From NCBI RefSeq assembly GCF_902499115.1, contig NZ_CABVPN010000003.1:186001-250000 (forward strand): a stretch of DNA of 64,000 nt. Reading direction: 5' to 3'. A program made the position numbers and the translations under genes. Shown here in pieces: positions 42,315 through 51,269 of this stretch. The notes under the pieces are model-generated. The model saw only the letters and a program-made list of their open reading frames with translations, was not told where the DNA came from and made no database searches. Position 1 is the first letter of the stretch. Every line of letters starts with the position of its first letter. Source of the stretch: Burkholderia diffusa (GTDB lineage: Bacteria > Pseudomonadota > Gammaproteobacteria > Burkholderiales > Burkholderiaceae).

Positions 42315-43199
42315 CTACTGCGCGCGGCGCGCCGGCTGGCGCGTCCATTCGTTTTCCTCACCGGGCACCTTGCCGAAGGTCTGCTCGGCCCACGCGTTGC
42401 GGGCCGCCTCGATTTTCGCGCGCTCGCTCGACACGAAATTCCATTCGATGAACCGCTCGCCCGGCAGGTGCGCACCGCCGAGCAGCATGACGCGCGCGCC
42501 GTTCCCGCTGGCGAGCGCGACGTTCGCGCCGGGTTCGAGCACGGCCATCGTCGCGGCTGCGAGCGGCGTGCCGTCGATCGTGAGGTCGCCGTCGACGAGA
42601 TACACGCCGCGCTCGTCGTGTTCCGCATCGAGCGCGAGTTGCCCGCCCGCGGCGAATTCCGCATACGCATACAGCGTCGGCGAGAACACGGCGACGGGCG
42701 ACGTGAGCCCGAATGCAGTGCCCGCGATCACGCGCACGCTCGCGCCGTCGCGCGTGAACGACGGCAGCGTGTCGGCCGCGTGATGCACGAATGCGGGCGC
42801 CGTGTCCTCGTGCTCGACCGGCAGCGCGACCCAGGTCTGGATCCCGTGCACGGGCTGTTCATGCGGGCGGTCCTCGTCGGGCGAGCGCTCCGAGTGGACG
42901 ATGCCGCGCCCGGCCGTCATCCAGTTCACGTCGCCGGGCACGATCTTTTGCCGGAAGCCGAGGCTGTCGTGATGCATCAGCGTGCCGTCGAACAGGTAGG
43001 TGACGGTCGCGAGGCCGATGTGCGGATGCGGCAACACGTCGATCCCGCTGCCGGCCGGCAGCACGGCCGGCCCCATTTCGTCGAAGAAGATGAACGGACC
43101 GACGAGGCGCGCGGCGCGCGCGGGCAGCACGCGCCGCACGACGAGGTTGCCGATGTCGCTCTCGCGCGGCGTGAGCAGGGTCTTGATCGATGCGGACAT
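42315..43199 (-). CDS. Pirin family protein
   Basis: This 294-residue two-domain cupin has the pirin metal motif in the N-terminal barrel (LPHPHIGLATVTYLFDG, then MHHDSLG and GRGIVHSERSP) and the pirin segment VHGIQTWVALPVEHEDTAPAFVHH. Bacterial pirins act as quercetinases or redox-linked regulators; the substrate is unknown. It lies 24 bases after the OsmC-like gene on the same strand, which suggests a stress-related operon with the OsmC-like peroxidase and the antiporter. Confidence 0.92.
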   Translation of the reverse strand: MSASIKTLLTPRESDIGNLVVRRVLPARAARLVGPFIFFDEMGPAVLPAGSGIDVLPHPHIGLATVTYLFDGTLMHHDSLGFRQKIVPGDVNWMTAGRGIVHSERSPDEDRPHEQPVHGIQTWVALPVEHEDTAPAFVHHAADTLPSFTRDGASVRVIAGTAFGLTSPVAVFSPTLYAYAEFAAGGQLALDAEHDERGVYLVDGDLTIDGTPLAAATMAVLEPGANVALASGNGARVMLLGGAHLPGERFIEWNFVSSERAKIEAARNAWAEQTFGKVPGEENEWTRQPARRAQ

Positions 43200-43223
43200 G
43201 GTGGGTCTCCCGGTTTCGGTGAG

Positions 43224-43616
43224 TCAGGCGATGGCCGTATCGATCGTGATCGGGTGCGTGAGGATCTTGTGCACCGGGCACGCGTTCGCGATCTGCAGCA
43301 GGCGCTCGCGCTGCTCGTCGGTCAGGTCGCCGTCGAGCGTGATGCGGCGCATGATCGTGCTGCCCGCGCTGCCCGCTTCGTGGGCGAGCTTCACGTGGAC
43401 TTCGGCGAGCGGCCAGCCCTTGCGTTGCGCGTACATCTTCAGGGTGATCGCGGTGCAGGCGCCGAGGCTCGACAGCAGCAGCGCGACGGGTGTCGGTGCG
43501 GTGTCGCCGCCGCCGAGCGACACGGGTTCGTCGGCGCGCCACTGATGCACGCCGTCGGTGAAATGGACCAGGTAATCGACGGAGCCGATGCTCGCTTCGA
43601 CGGACAGTTCGCTCAT
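43224..43616 (-). CDS. OsmC-family peroxiredoxin-like protein
   Basis: This 130-residue protein has the OsmC/Ohr fold with both redox cysteines in place: [19 protein letters not shown] (first Cys at the start of the central helix) and [11 protein letters not shown] (second Cys). The edge strand pattern [33 protein letters not shown] fits. It should reduce organic hydroperoxides. An operon with pirin downstream and the antiporter upstream is implied by 24- and 52-base gaps. Confidence 0.92.
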   Translation of the reverse strand: MSELSVEASIGSVDYLVHFTDGVHQWRADEPVSLGGGDTAPTPVALLLSSLGACTAITLKMYAQRKGWPLAEVHVKLAHEAGSAGSTIMRRITLDGDLTDEQRERLLQIANACPVHKILTHPITIDTAIA

Positions 43617-43668
43617 TGCAATTCCATGTGGGGAAAGGGGAGACGGGCCGGCCAGGCATGGCCGGGCG

Positions 43669-45249
43669 TCACGGTTCGAGCAGGCGCTGCAGTCGCAGTT
43701 CCTCGAAATCCAGCTCGGATTCTATGCGGTGCAGCACCGCGTCGTCGACCCGGCCATCGCGATGCAGGTCGAGCAGCGCGTCGCGCGACACGCCGACCAG
43801 CTCGAGCTCGACGCGCAGCATCCGCGCGCGTACGTCCGCCGGTTGCGCGCCGTCGCGGTGCGCGTGCTCGTTGAACGCGACGCGGCTGCGGTATTCGGTC
43901 AGCAGCCGGTCGAGCGATGCACGTTCGAGGCCCGGGCCGCGCTGTTCGCGAGCATCGAGTTCGGCGAGCGCCGCGCCGAACGTGTACGCGCGCGCCGCAT
44001 GCTCGGACATCGTGTGCCGCGCGGCCGGGCGCAGCTTCAGCACGCGGATCAGCGGCGCGAGCGTGCCGCCTTGCACCACCAGCGTCGCGATGATCAGCAG
44101 GAACGTGCTGAACAGGATCAGGTCGCGCCCGGGGAAGTCGTTCGGCAGCGCGATCGCGGCCGCGAGGCTCACGACCCCGCGCATGCCGGACCAGCCGAGC
44201 ACGACGGCTTCGCGCCACGACCACGGCGCGTGGCCCGCGCGCGGCGCGCGCAGGCGGCCCGGCAGCCACATCGCGACGAACACCCACACGACGCGCGCGG
44301 CGATCGCGGCGGCCGTCGCCGGCAGCGCGACGCGCAGGCCGGCCATCAGCACCGCGCCTTCGTGGTTCACGCGCGCGAGGATCGCGTGCAGCGCGAGGCC
44401 GATCAGGATGAACACGAGCGCGTCGAGCACGAAGACGATCGCTTCCCAGGTCGCCTTCGCCTTGATCCGCATGTCGGCGTCGAACACGCGATGTTGGCGC
44501 ACGCCGAGCACGAGGCCGCAGGTCACGACCGACAGCACCCCCGAGCCGTGCACGGCTTCCGCGATCCCGTAGCTGCCCCACGCCATCGCGAAGGTCACGA
44601 CGATGCCGAGCATCGGCTCGCGCAGGCGCTGCAACACCCAGCACATCGCATGACCGCATGCGAGACCGACCGCGATGCCGATCAGCGTGAGCGAGAAGAA
44701 CAGGCCGGTGGCGCTCGCGGTCGTGATGGTGACGGCGAGCGCGGCGGACACGGCCATCTGATACAGCAGCAGGCCCGACGCATCGTTGACGAGGCTTTCG
44801 CCTTCGAGCACCGCGACGAGCCGGGCGGGCAGCGGATGGCGCTGCAGGATCGCCTTCGCGGCGACGGCGTCGGGCGGCGACACGATCGCGCCGAGCGTGA
44901 AACACGCGGCCCACGGCAGCGCCGGATTGACCGCATGCACGGCGAGCGCGACCGCAACCGTCGTGAACGCCACCGCACCGAGCGCGAGCGACGCGATCGA
45001 TCCGAGCTCGTGCCGGAATTCCTTCCATGCCGTATAGAAGCCGCTCGACATCAGCAGCGGCGGCAACACGGCCGCAAGCAGCAGCGCCGGGTCCATGTCG
45101 GGCACGCGCTTGCCGGCGACGGCCACCACGCAGCCGCCGAGCAGCAGCACGACGGCCGGTGGAATCGAGATCCGCTCCGCGAGCCACGTTAGCGCGCCGG
45201 CGCCGCAGATCAACAGCAGCAGGTAATGAAACAGTTCGACGTTGGTCAT
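43669..45249 (-). CDS. Na+/H+ antiporter, CPA1 family
   Basis: This is a 526-residue transporter with about 12 transmembrane helices. It has the CPA1 hallmarks: [19 protein letters not shown] and [24 protein letters not shown] (ion-site Asp pair), [18 protein letters not shown], and a cytoplasmic charged tail of roughly 120 residues ([28 protein letters not shown]). It should exchange Na+ (or K+) for H+. ATG 45249 ([13 protein letters not shown]) is used; upstream codons are Arg/Ala leader. The XapX gene ends ten bases before it. Confidence 0.93.
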   Translation of the reverse strand: MTNVELFHYLLLLICGAGALTWLAERISIPPAVVLLLGGCVVAVAGKRVPDMDPALLLAAVLPPLLMSSGFYTAWKEFRHELGSIASLALGAVAFTTVAVALAVHAVNPALPWAACFTLGAIVSPPDAVAAKAILQRHPLPARLVAVLEGESLVNDASGLLLYQMAVSAALAVTITTASATGLFFSLTLIGIAVGLACGHAMCWVLQRLREPMLGIVVTFAMAWGSYGIAEAVHGSGVLSVVTCGLVLGVRQHRVFDADMRIKAKATWEAIVFVLDALVFILIGLALHAILARVNHEGAVLMAGLRVALPATAAAIAARVVWVFVAMWLPGRLRAPRAGHAPWSWREAVVLGWSGMRGVVSLAAAIALPNDFPGRDLILFSTFLLIIATLVVQGGTLAPLIRVLKLRPAARHTMSEHAARAYTFGAALAELDAREQRGPGLERASLDRLLTEYRSRVAFNEHAHRDGAQPADVRARMLRVELELVGVSRDALLDLHRDGRVDDAVLHRIESELDFEELRLQRLLEP

Positions 45250-45259
45250 GAGCCTTGCA

Positions 45260-45520
45260 TCACGACGGTTTGCGGTCGTTCGCGGCGCCGCCCGGCAGCG
45301 CGCCGAACATGTGCTGGCTGCATTGCGCATCGCGCCACGCGGTATTCAGCCCGTAGCCGGACAGCATCCGGCGCGCGAGCGGCAGGATCTGCTCGCCGGC
45401 CAGCATGCCGAGCAGGCCGAGGAGCGCGATGATCGGCGGCGCCGGCGAATTCACGCCGAGCGCGCCGTAGATGACGCCGGCGAGGATGCCTGCGAACAGC
45501 GACAGAAAATACGGTTTCAT
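45260..45520 (-). CDS. XapX-domain (DUF1427) membrane protein
   Basis: This is an 86-residue protein. The XapX pattern is complete: MKPYFLSLFAGILAGVIYGALGVNSPAPPIIALLGLLGMLAGEQ, with two hydrophobic helices around the conserved V-x-S-P-A-P-P segment. A hydrophilic tail follows. Function of the family is unknown; it often sits next to hydrolases and transporters. It starts the minus-strand operon with the antiporter and lies divergent from the isochorismatase gene. Confidence 0.9.
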   Translation of the reverse strand: MKPYFLSLFAGILAGVIYGALGVNSPAPPIIALLGLLGMLAGEQILPLARRMLSGYGLNTAWRDAQCSQHMFGALPGGAANDRKPS

Positions 45521-45804
45521 GATGAAAATCGTTCGTGATAGGCTGATCGGGGGGCGAAGGGCGCGTCTTCAACGTGCTGGAAGCGTATCGGGTTTACGTG
45601 TGGAACAAAAGGGCGGATAGCCCTTGAAGAGCCCCTTCTTTCGGAATTCGATCGATTCCATTTCTTGGATGTTCGAGCCGCGGCTTTTCCGATTAAATGC
45701 CTGCAACCGGAAGACGCAGATCCGGGGTAACGCACAGCCGGCTCCTCTCGGTTTCCGATCGAGGCAAGCCTCCCACGATTCCTGTTCAAAGGATGATTCG
45801 CGCC

Positions 45805-46491
45805 ATGCGCAACCCGAAGCTTGAAGTCCTCACCCCCCAGAACAGCCAGTTGATCTTCATCGACCAGCAGCCGCAGATGGCATTCGGCGTGCAGTCGATC
45901 GATCGCCAGACGTTGAAGAACAACGTCGTCGGGCTCGCCAAGGCCGCGAAGGCGTTCAACATCCCGACCACGATCACGACCGTCGAAAGCGACAGCTTCT
46001 CGGGTTACACCTATCCCGAACTGCTCGACGTGTTCCCGAACCAGAAGACGCTCGAACGCACGTCGATGAACTCGTGGGACGACCAGAAGGTGCGCGATGC
46101 GCTGGCCGCGAACGGTCGCAAGAAGGTGGTCGTCTCGGGCCTGTGGACCGAAGTCTGCAATACGACGTTCGCGCTCTGCGCGATGCTCGAAGGCGACTAC
46201 GAGATCTATATGGTGGCCGACGCGTCGGGCGGCACGTCGAAGGACGCGCACGACTTCGCGATGCAGCGGATGATCCAGGCCGGCGTCGTGCCCGTCACCT
46301 GGCAGCAGGTCGCGCTCGAGTGGCAGCGCGACTGGGCACGCCGCGAGACGTATGACGCCGTGATGGCGATCGCGAAGGAACATTCGGGTGCGTACGGCAT
46401 GGGCGTCGACTACGCGTACACGATGGTCCACAAGGCCGCGCAGCGCACCGCGACGCCGCACGAGTCGATCCCGGCCGTGCCGGCGAAGTAA
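45805..46491 (+). CDS. Isochorismatase/cysteine hydrolase family protein (YcaC-like)
   Basis: This is a 228-residue hydrolase. It has the first catalytic Asp in SQLIFIDQQPQMAFGV, Lys in the middle region, and the nucleophile Cys in VVVSGLWTEVCNTTFALCAML. The YcaC-type tail is ALEWQRDWARRETYDAVMAIAKEHSGAYGMGVDYA. YcaC-like enzymes have uncertain amide-type substrates. ATG 45805 is favoured because AAGGA lies 12 bases upstream; an ATG at 45793 would overlap that site. It lies between two XapX genes and faces a LysR gene. Confidence 0.9.
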   Translation: MRNPKLEVLTPQNSQLIFIDQQPQMAFGVQSIDRQTLKNNVVGLAKAAKAFNIPTTITTVESDSFSGYTYPELLDVFPNQKTLERTSMNSWDDQKVRDALAANGRKKVVVSGLWTEVCNTTFALCAMLEGDYEIYMVADASGGTSKDAHDFAMQRMIQAGVVPVTWQQVALEWQRDWARRETYDAVMAIAKEHSGAYGMGVDYAYTMVHKAAQRTATPHESIPAVPAK

Positions 46492-46509
46492 CGGGCGCGG
46501 GCCGCCCGT

Positions 46510-47433
46510 TCAGACGGGCGGCAGAGCCCACGGCGCGTGCGACAGATGTTCGACGAGGAAGTCGAGCAATGCCGTCACGCGCGCGGCACGCAGCATGCCG
46601 GGTGGCGTGACGAGATTGACGTTGATGTCGGCGATTTTCCAGTCGTGCATGACTTCCTCGAGCTCGCCGCTTTGCAGCGCATCCCACACCAGGAATGTCG
46701 GCTGCAGCGCGAGACCGTGGCCTGCAAGCAGCGCGGGGCCAATGACGTCGGCGTTGTTGGTGCGGATGCGGCCGCGCACGGGTATGCCGATTTCGTCGTT
46801 CGACGCGGCATGGCGAAAGCGCCAGTAGTCGGGCGTCGGGATGTTCGTGTAGGTCAGGCACACGTGCTGGTCGAGTTCGCTCGGATGGGTCGGCCGGCCA
46901 TGCCGGTCGAGATACGCAGGCGATGCGACGAGCGGCCGGCGCACCGCGCAGAGACGACGCGCCCGCAGCGAGGAATCGTTCAGCTCGGCGATCCGGATCG
47001 CGACGTCGAAACCGCCCGACACGATGTCGACGAAGTGGTCGGTCAGCACGAGGTCGATGTCGACGCGCGGGTAGCGTTCGAGAAACGTGGGCAGCACCGG
47101 TGCCAGGTGGTGCAGCCCGAACGACATCGGCGCGTTCACGCGCACGAGGCCGTGCGGTTCGAGCGCGTGCGCGGATGCCTCGCCCTCGATCAGCTCGGCG
47201 TCGGCGAGCAGCCGGATCGCGCGATCGCGCAGCAGTTCGCCGGTCGGCGTGAGCGACAGCTTGCGCGACGTGCGGTACAGCAGCATCGCGCCGAGGCGCT
47301 TTTCGAGGCGTGCGATCGCTTTCGACACCGTCGGTTGCGAGATGCCGAGCAGGTCGGCGGCCTTGGCGAACGAACCGGTCTCGGCGACGCGCGCGAAGAT
47401 GGCCCAGGCTTCGAGATCGGGAAGATGTTGCAT
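46510..47433 (-). CDS. LysR-family transcriptional regulator
   Basis: This is a 307-residue regulator. The N-terminal winged helix-turn-helix is [42 protein letters not shown]. The effector-binding domain follows ([46 protein letters not shown]). It belongs to the CrgA/PA-type class with a short C-terminus. ATG 47433 ([10 protein letters not shown]) is chosen by homology; the upstream frame is Arg/Cys-rich shadow. It is divergent from the second XapX gene and the gutted amidohydrolase, which are the likely original targets, and it is convergent with the isochorismatase gene. Confidence 0.93.
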   Translation of the reverse strand: MQHLPDLEAWAIFARVAETGSFAKAADLLGISQPTVSKAIARLEKRLGAMLLYRTSRKLSLTPTGELLRDRAIRLLADAELIEGEASAHALEPHGLVRVNAPMSFGLHHLAPVLPTFLERYPRVDIDLVLTDHFVDIVSGGFDVAIRIAELNDSSLRARRLCAVRRPLVASPAYLDRHGRPTHPSELDQHVCLTYTNIPTPDYWRFRHAASNDEIGIPVRGRIRTNNADVIGPALLAGHGLALQPTFLVWDALQSGELEEVMHDWKIADINVNLVTPPGMLRAARVTALLDFLVEHLSHAPWALPPV

Positions 47434-47546
47434 GGCTGGAGAGCGTGGCGGCGAAGTGAAGCGGACGGGGCGGCAACGGTTCGTGCAGCCGGCGCACCGC
47501 GCCCGGGCGGCAATGCGGCACATTCTAATTCAGTCGGGAAGGGCGT

Positions 47547-47714
47547 ATGGAATCGTATCTGGCTTCATTGGGCGCGGGCGTGCTGGTCGGCGTCATATAC
47601 AGCGTGATCAAGGTGCGCTCGCCCGCACCGCCGTTGATCGCGCTGGTCGGGCTGGCCGGCATGCTGATCGGCGTGGCGGTCGTCGCACCGGTCCGTCACT
47701 GGCTCGGTTTCTGA
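47547..47714 (+). CDS. XapX-domain small membrane protein
   Basis: This is a 55-residue protein, MESYLASLGAGVLVGVIYS, then VIKVRSPAPPLIALVGLAGML and a final HWLGF. The V-R-S-P-A-P-P turn between two hydrophobic helices is the XapX signature, and length is typical of the minimal domain. GGGAAGGG precedes the ATG by five bases. It lies 113 bases from the divergent LysR start and is a paralogue of the gene at 45260-45520. Confidence 0.9.
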   Translation: MESYLASLGAGVLVGVIYSVIKVRSPAPPLIALVGLAGMLIGVAVVAPVRHWLGF

Positions 47715-47733
47715 TTGCATCGAGGACATATTG

Positions 47734-47934
47734 ATGAGCGCAACCGAGTCCCAACCGGATCTGATCCTTCACGACGGAAGGTTCACGACGCTCGACCGCG
47801 CAAACCCGTCTGCGACCGCAGTGGCGATCACCGCGGGCCGCTTCGTCGCGATGGTCGTGGCGAACGATTTCTGGAACCGCTCGGGCGCCGAACATTTCAT
47901 GGCGCTCAACAGCTTTTTCGAGCATCTTGGGTGA
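47734..47934 (+). pseudogene. Gutted amidohydrolase: N-terminus joined to a short tail
   Basis: The ATG (GAGGA eight bases upstream) opens MSATESQPDLILHDGRFTTL followed by DRANPSATAVAITAGRFVAM. This is the standard start of YtcJ-type metal-dependent amidohydrolases (DLILHNGRFTTLD...AVAIxxGRFVAVG). After about 43 residues it jumps to VANDFWNRSGAEHFMALNSFFEHLG and stops, whereas the family is ~600 residues with His-x-His metal motifs. An in-frame internal deletion is the simplest explanation. It is in the same unit as the XapX gene and was probably LysR-regulated. Confidence 0.7.
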
Positions 47935-48055
47935 TCGCGGCACTCGTGCTCGCGACCGTGCTCGACGATGCTCGGCCACCGGCCGGCGACGGCCTCGGGT
48001 GACCGGGATCGCCCGAGCCGCTGCACCATTTGATGAAACAACAAGGACATCCGTC

Positions 48056-48970
48056 ATGAAAATCCTTCGTTCCGCGTTGCTGGCGCTTGCGGTTGCCAGC
48101 GGCCTCGTCGCCGCGCCTGCCGCGTTCGCGAAACCGCCCGTGCCGCCCGCCGTCGCGCCCACGGTTGCCGTCGGTCCGCAGTACGATACGACGCACGTGT
48201 GCGTGGCACCGGAAGATTTCGACCGCTTCACCGACAGCTTGGTCGCGACGTTCGGCGGCAAGAAGTCGAAGCAGGGCGTGTTCCAGGTCACGCCGACACC
48301 GAGCCAGACGATGTCGCAGCTCGTGTTGACGCCCGTCGGCACGATCTCGGTGTTCGGCTTCAAGACGCCGATCCCGTATCCGTTCTGCGCGGAGCGCACC
48401 GGCTATCTCGTCACGGACATGGATGTCGCCGTGAAGTCGGCGCGCGAGCATGGCGCCGACGTGATCATCGACACGTTCCCGGATCCCATCGGCCGCGATG
48501 CGGTCATTGCGTGGGCGGGCGGCGTGAAGATGCAGCTCTACTGGCATACGCAGGCGCCGAACTACGACGCGTTGCAGACGATCCCCGAGAACCGCGTCTA
48601 CGTGTCGCCGCAAAGCGTACGCAAGTTCGTGCACGACTTCGTCAAGTTCTCGAAGGGCAAGGTGGTGTCGGACAACCTGAAGGCGCCGGGCATCGAGATC
48701 GGCCGGCCGAACGACACGTACCGCCGCATCCGCATCGAGTCGGGCTTCGGCAAGATGACCGTGCTCGTGACCGACGGCCATCTGCCTTACCCGTTCGGGC
48801 GCGAGATGACCGGCTACGACGTGCCCGATCTCGCCGCGACGCTGAAGAAGGCCGAAGCCGCGGGTGCGACCGTGCTCGTGCCGCCGTTCACGGCGGATGG
48901 GCGCGACGCTGCACTCGTGCAGTTCCCGGGCGGCTATGTCGCCGAGATCCATGCGAGCGCCGCGCGATGA
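48056..48970 (+). CDS. Periplasmic VOC/glyoxalase-fold protein
   Basis: This is a 304-residue protein with a clear signal peptide (SALLALAVASGLVAAPAAFA, cut before KPPV). Two vicinal-oxygen-chelate modules are visible: DTTHVCVAPEDFDRFTDSLVATFGG...GYLVTDMDVAVKSAREHGADVIIDTF and a second half ending GYDVPDLAATLKKAEAAGATVLVPPF, then AALVQFPGGYVAEIHAS. Exported VOC proteins are less common than cytoplasmic ones; the substrate is unknown. AAGGA lies eight bases before the ATG. It overlaps the DUF1275 gene by ATGA and heads a three-gene operon. Confidence 0.88.
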   Translation: MKILRSALLALAVASGLVAAPAAFAKPPVPPAVAPTVAVGPQYDTTHVCVAPEDFDRFTDSLVATFGGKKSKQGVFQVTPTPSQTMSQLVLTPVGTISVFGFKTPIPYPFCAERTGYLVTDMDVAVKSAREHGADVIIDTFPDPIGRDAVIAWAGGVKMQLYWHTQAPNYDALQTIPENRVYVSPQSVRKFVHDFVKFSKGKVVSDNLKAPGIEIGRPNDTYRRIRIESGFGKMTVLVTDGHLPYPFGREMTGYDVPDLAATLKKAEAAGATVLVPPFTADGRDAALVQFPGGYVAEIHASAAR

Positions 48971-49665
48971 AGCACGAAGACACGCTCCTTGCCGCGGTGG
49001 CCGGCTTCGTCGATACGCTGAGCTTCGTCGCGCTATTCGGGCTGTTCACCGCACACGTGACCGGCAACTTCGTGCTGATCGGCGCGGGCATCGCGGGCTT
49101 CGGCCAGGGTGTCGTGCTGAAGCTCAGCGTGTTTCCCGCGTTCGTGTGCGGCGTGATCGCGAGCAGCCTGATCGCGCGGTCGATGTCCGGGCGGCCCGCC
49201 TGGCAGGGTGCGCGCGCGCTGCACGCGGTGCAGGCCGTGCTGCTGCTCGGCTTCTGCGCGGCCGGCGTGTGGGCGACGCCCGTCACGCAGCCCGACGCGT
49301 TGCCGGCACTCGTGGCCGGCATTGTCGGTACGTTCGCGATGGGGGTGCAGAACGCGCATCCGCGCGTGATTCCGCGTGCGGGCGGCGTGCCGAATACGGT
49401 GATGACGGGCAACGTGACGCAGGCAATCCTCGATGTCGTCGACCTGCTGTCGGCCGGCACCGCAGACACCGCGCGCGCGGCGGCGCGGGCGCGCTTCGGC
49501 AAGATGCTGCCGGCGATCGTTGCGTTCGCGCTCGGCGCGGCGGGCGGTGCGCTCGGGTTCCGCCATGTCGGATTCCTGGCGCTGCTCGTACCCGTCGGCG
49601 TGCTTGCGATGCTCGCACTGTGTGCGGCGCAAGCGGCCGGACCGGCCACGCAGGAGCGCGCATGA
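48967..49665 (+). CDS. DUF1275/YoaK-family membrane protein
   Basis: This is a 232-residue protein with about six transmembrane helices. It has the family start AAVAGFVDTLSFVALFGLFTAHVTGNFVLIG and the later motif AMGVQNAHPRVIPRAGGVPNTVMTGNVTQ, the duplicated ...TGN.. signature of DUF1275. Function of the family is unknown. Both ends overlap their neighbours by ATGA, so it is translated together with the exported VOC protein and the outer-membrane porin. Confidence 0.92.
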   Translation: MKHEDTLLAAVAGFVDTLSFVALFGLFTAHVTGNFVLIGAGIAGFGQGVVLKLSVFPAFVCGVIASSLIARSMSGRPAWQGARALHAVQAVLLLGFCAAGVWATPVTQPDALPALVAGIVGTFAMGVQNAHPRVIPRAGGVPNTVMTGNVTQAILDVVDLLSAGTADTARAAARARFGKMLPAIVAFALGAAGGALGFRHVGFLALLVPVGVLAMLALCAAQAAGPATQERA

Positions 49666-51164
49666 TCGCGCGGGAGCGGGGGAGTCAAGGGAGGCGCCAC
49701 GGCCGCCGCTTCGAGCAGGCCGCGCGCTTGTCCATCGTCGCGGGCCTGCTGTTCGCGGGCGCCGACGCGGCGTTCGCGGAAACGGCGGCGACATCCACGT
49801 CGACTTCCACGTCGACATCGACACACGGTGACGCAACCGCTTCGACATGCACGGCGAAGCGGCCGACGGTGCTGTTCAACCGCTGGCAGGAAGACTGGTC
49901 GGTGCTGGCGAATCCGTGCGTGCCGCGCGCGCCGCTCGACGGGCTCAAATACATTCCGCTCGGCAATGATCCGGCCTCCTATCTGTCGCTCGGCGTGAAC
50001 CTGCGCGAGCGGCTGGAGACCAACGACGCGCCGCTGTTCGGGATCGGCTCCGCGCAATCGGATACGTACCTGATCCAGCGCGTCGAAGTGCATGCCGATG
50101 CGCATCTGGGCCAGCACTGGCAGTTCTTCGTGCAGTTGCAGGACGACCGCGCATTCGGCAAGAACACGATCTCGCCGGTCGACAGGAACCCGCTCGATCT
50201 CGAACAGGCGTTCGCGACCTACACGGGCGCGCTCGGCGGTGGCACGTTCAAGTTCCGCGTCGGCCGGCAGGAAATGGCGTTCGACTTGCAGCGCTTCATT
50301 GCCACGCGCGACGGCCCGAACGTGAGGCAGGCGTTCGATGCAGTGTGGGCCGACTACGAATATCAGAAGTGGCGCTTCATCGGGTATGCGACGCAGCCCG
50401 TGCAGAACCGCACGGTGTCCGCGTTCGATGACGTGTCGAACCGCGACCTCACCTTCAGTGGCGTGCGCTTCGAGCGGCAGTCGGTCGGGCCGGGGGATCT
50501 GTCCGGCTACTGGTCGCGCTACAACCGCAGCAACGCACGTTTCCTCGATGCGAGCGGCCCCGAGCATCGTGACGTATGGGACTTGCGCTACACCGGCACG
50601 CAGGGCCGCTTCGACTTGGATCTCGAGACGATGCTGCAGACGGGGACGGTCGGTAACAACACGATCGGTGCGTGGGCCGTCGGCTCGATCGCCGGCTACA
50701 AGCTCGATGCGCCGTGGTCGCCGCGCATCGCGCTGCAGGTCGATGCGGCATCGGGCGACCGGCATCCGCACGATGGCCGCGTCGGCACCTTCAACCCGCT
50801 CTTTCCGAACGGTTATTACTTCACGCTTGCCGGCTACACGGGCTACTCGAACCTGATCCACGTGAAGCCGTCGGTGACGCTGAAGCCGTCGCCGAACCTG
50901 TCGCTGCTCGGTGCGCTCGGCTTCCAGTGGCGCGAGACCACCGGCGACGCCGTCTATCAGCAGCCGAACGTCGCGGTACCCGGCACGGCAGGCAAGGGCG
51001 GCCTGTGGACGGGGATGTACGTGCAGCTGCGTGCGGACTGGACGATCGCCGCGAACCTGATCGGCGCGGTCGAGGCCGTGCACTTCCAGGTCGGCGACGC
51101 GATCCGGCAGGCGGGCGGGCACAACGCGGACTACGCCGGCATCGAGCTGAAGTACGGCTGGTGA
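49662..51164 (+). CDS. Alginate-export/AlgE-like outer-membrane barrel
   Basis: This is a 500-residue outer-membrane protein. A long basic N-terminus leads to a signal peptide (LSIVAGLLFAGADAAFA). It is followed by an unusual (Thr-Ser) run of about ten residues encoded by ACGTCGACT-type repeats near 49790-49825. The barrel resembles alginate_exp family members: ASYLSLGVNLRERLETNDAPLFG, YLIQRVEVHADAHLGQHWQFFVQLQDDRAFG, FKFRVGRQEMAFDLQRFI and a final YAGIELKYGW. By family it is a substrate-specific channel. It is the last gene of the VOC-DUF1275-porin unit. Confidence 0.87.
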   Translation: MIARERGSQGRRHGRRFEQAARLSIVAGLLFAGADAAFAETAATSTSTSTSTSTHGDATASTCTAKRPTVLFNRWQEDWSVLANPCVPRAPLDGLKYIPLGNDPASYLSLGVNLRERLETNDAPLFGIGSAQSDTYLIQRVEVHADAHLGQHWQFFVQLQDDRAFGKNTISPVDRNPLDLEQAFATYTGALGGGTFKFRVGRQEMAFDLQRFIATRDGPNVRQAFDAVWADYEYQKWRFIGYATQPVQNRTVSAFDDVSNRDLTFSGVRFERQSVGPGDLSGYWSRYNRSNARFLDASGPEHRDVWDLRYTGTQGRFDLDLETMLQTGTVGNNTIGAWAVGSIAGYKLDAPWSPRIALQVDAASGDRHPHDGRVGTFNPLFPNGYYFTLAGYTGYSNLIHVKPSVTLKPSPNLSLLGALGFQWRETTGDAVYQQPNVAVPGTAGKGGLWTGMYVQLRADWTIAANLIGAVEAVHFQVGDAIRQAGGHNADYAGIELKYGW

Positions 51165-51188
51165 CGCGGCCGCGCGGCACCGCGCGCG

Positions 51189-51220
51189 CATGAAAAAAGG
51201 GCGGCCGCGCGGGGCCGCCC
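51189..51220 (-). terminator. Intrinsic terminator for the phosphoesterase gene
   Basis: A perfect 10-bp stem (AAGGGCGGCC / GGCCGCCCTT, loop GCGCGG). On the minus strand the stem is followed by a T6 run (the A-run at 51191-51196), giving a classical rho-independent terminator 50 bases after the phosphoesterase stop. It may also help end the convergent porin transcript. Confidence 0.85.
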
Positions 51221-51269
51221 TTCGTGCGTCCGGGCCGGCACCGCGGCCGGCCCGTTTGCCGCGATGGCG

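Noticed and set aside
37804..42348. 1514-codon minus-strand open frame opposite bcsA and bcsG
   Set aside because: Same GC shadow effect, no recognisable domain, fully antisense to well-supported genes.
48888..51191. 767-codon minus-strand frame opposite the DUF1275 and porin genes
   Set aside because: Arg/His-rich shadow without domain; plus-strand genes have ATGA coupling and family motifs.
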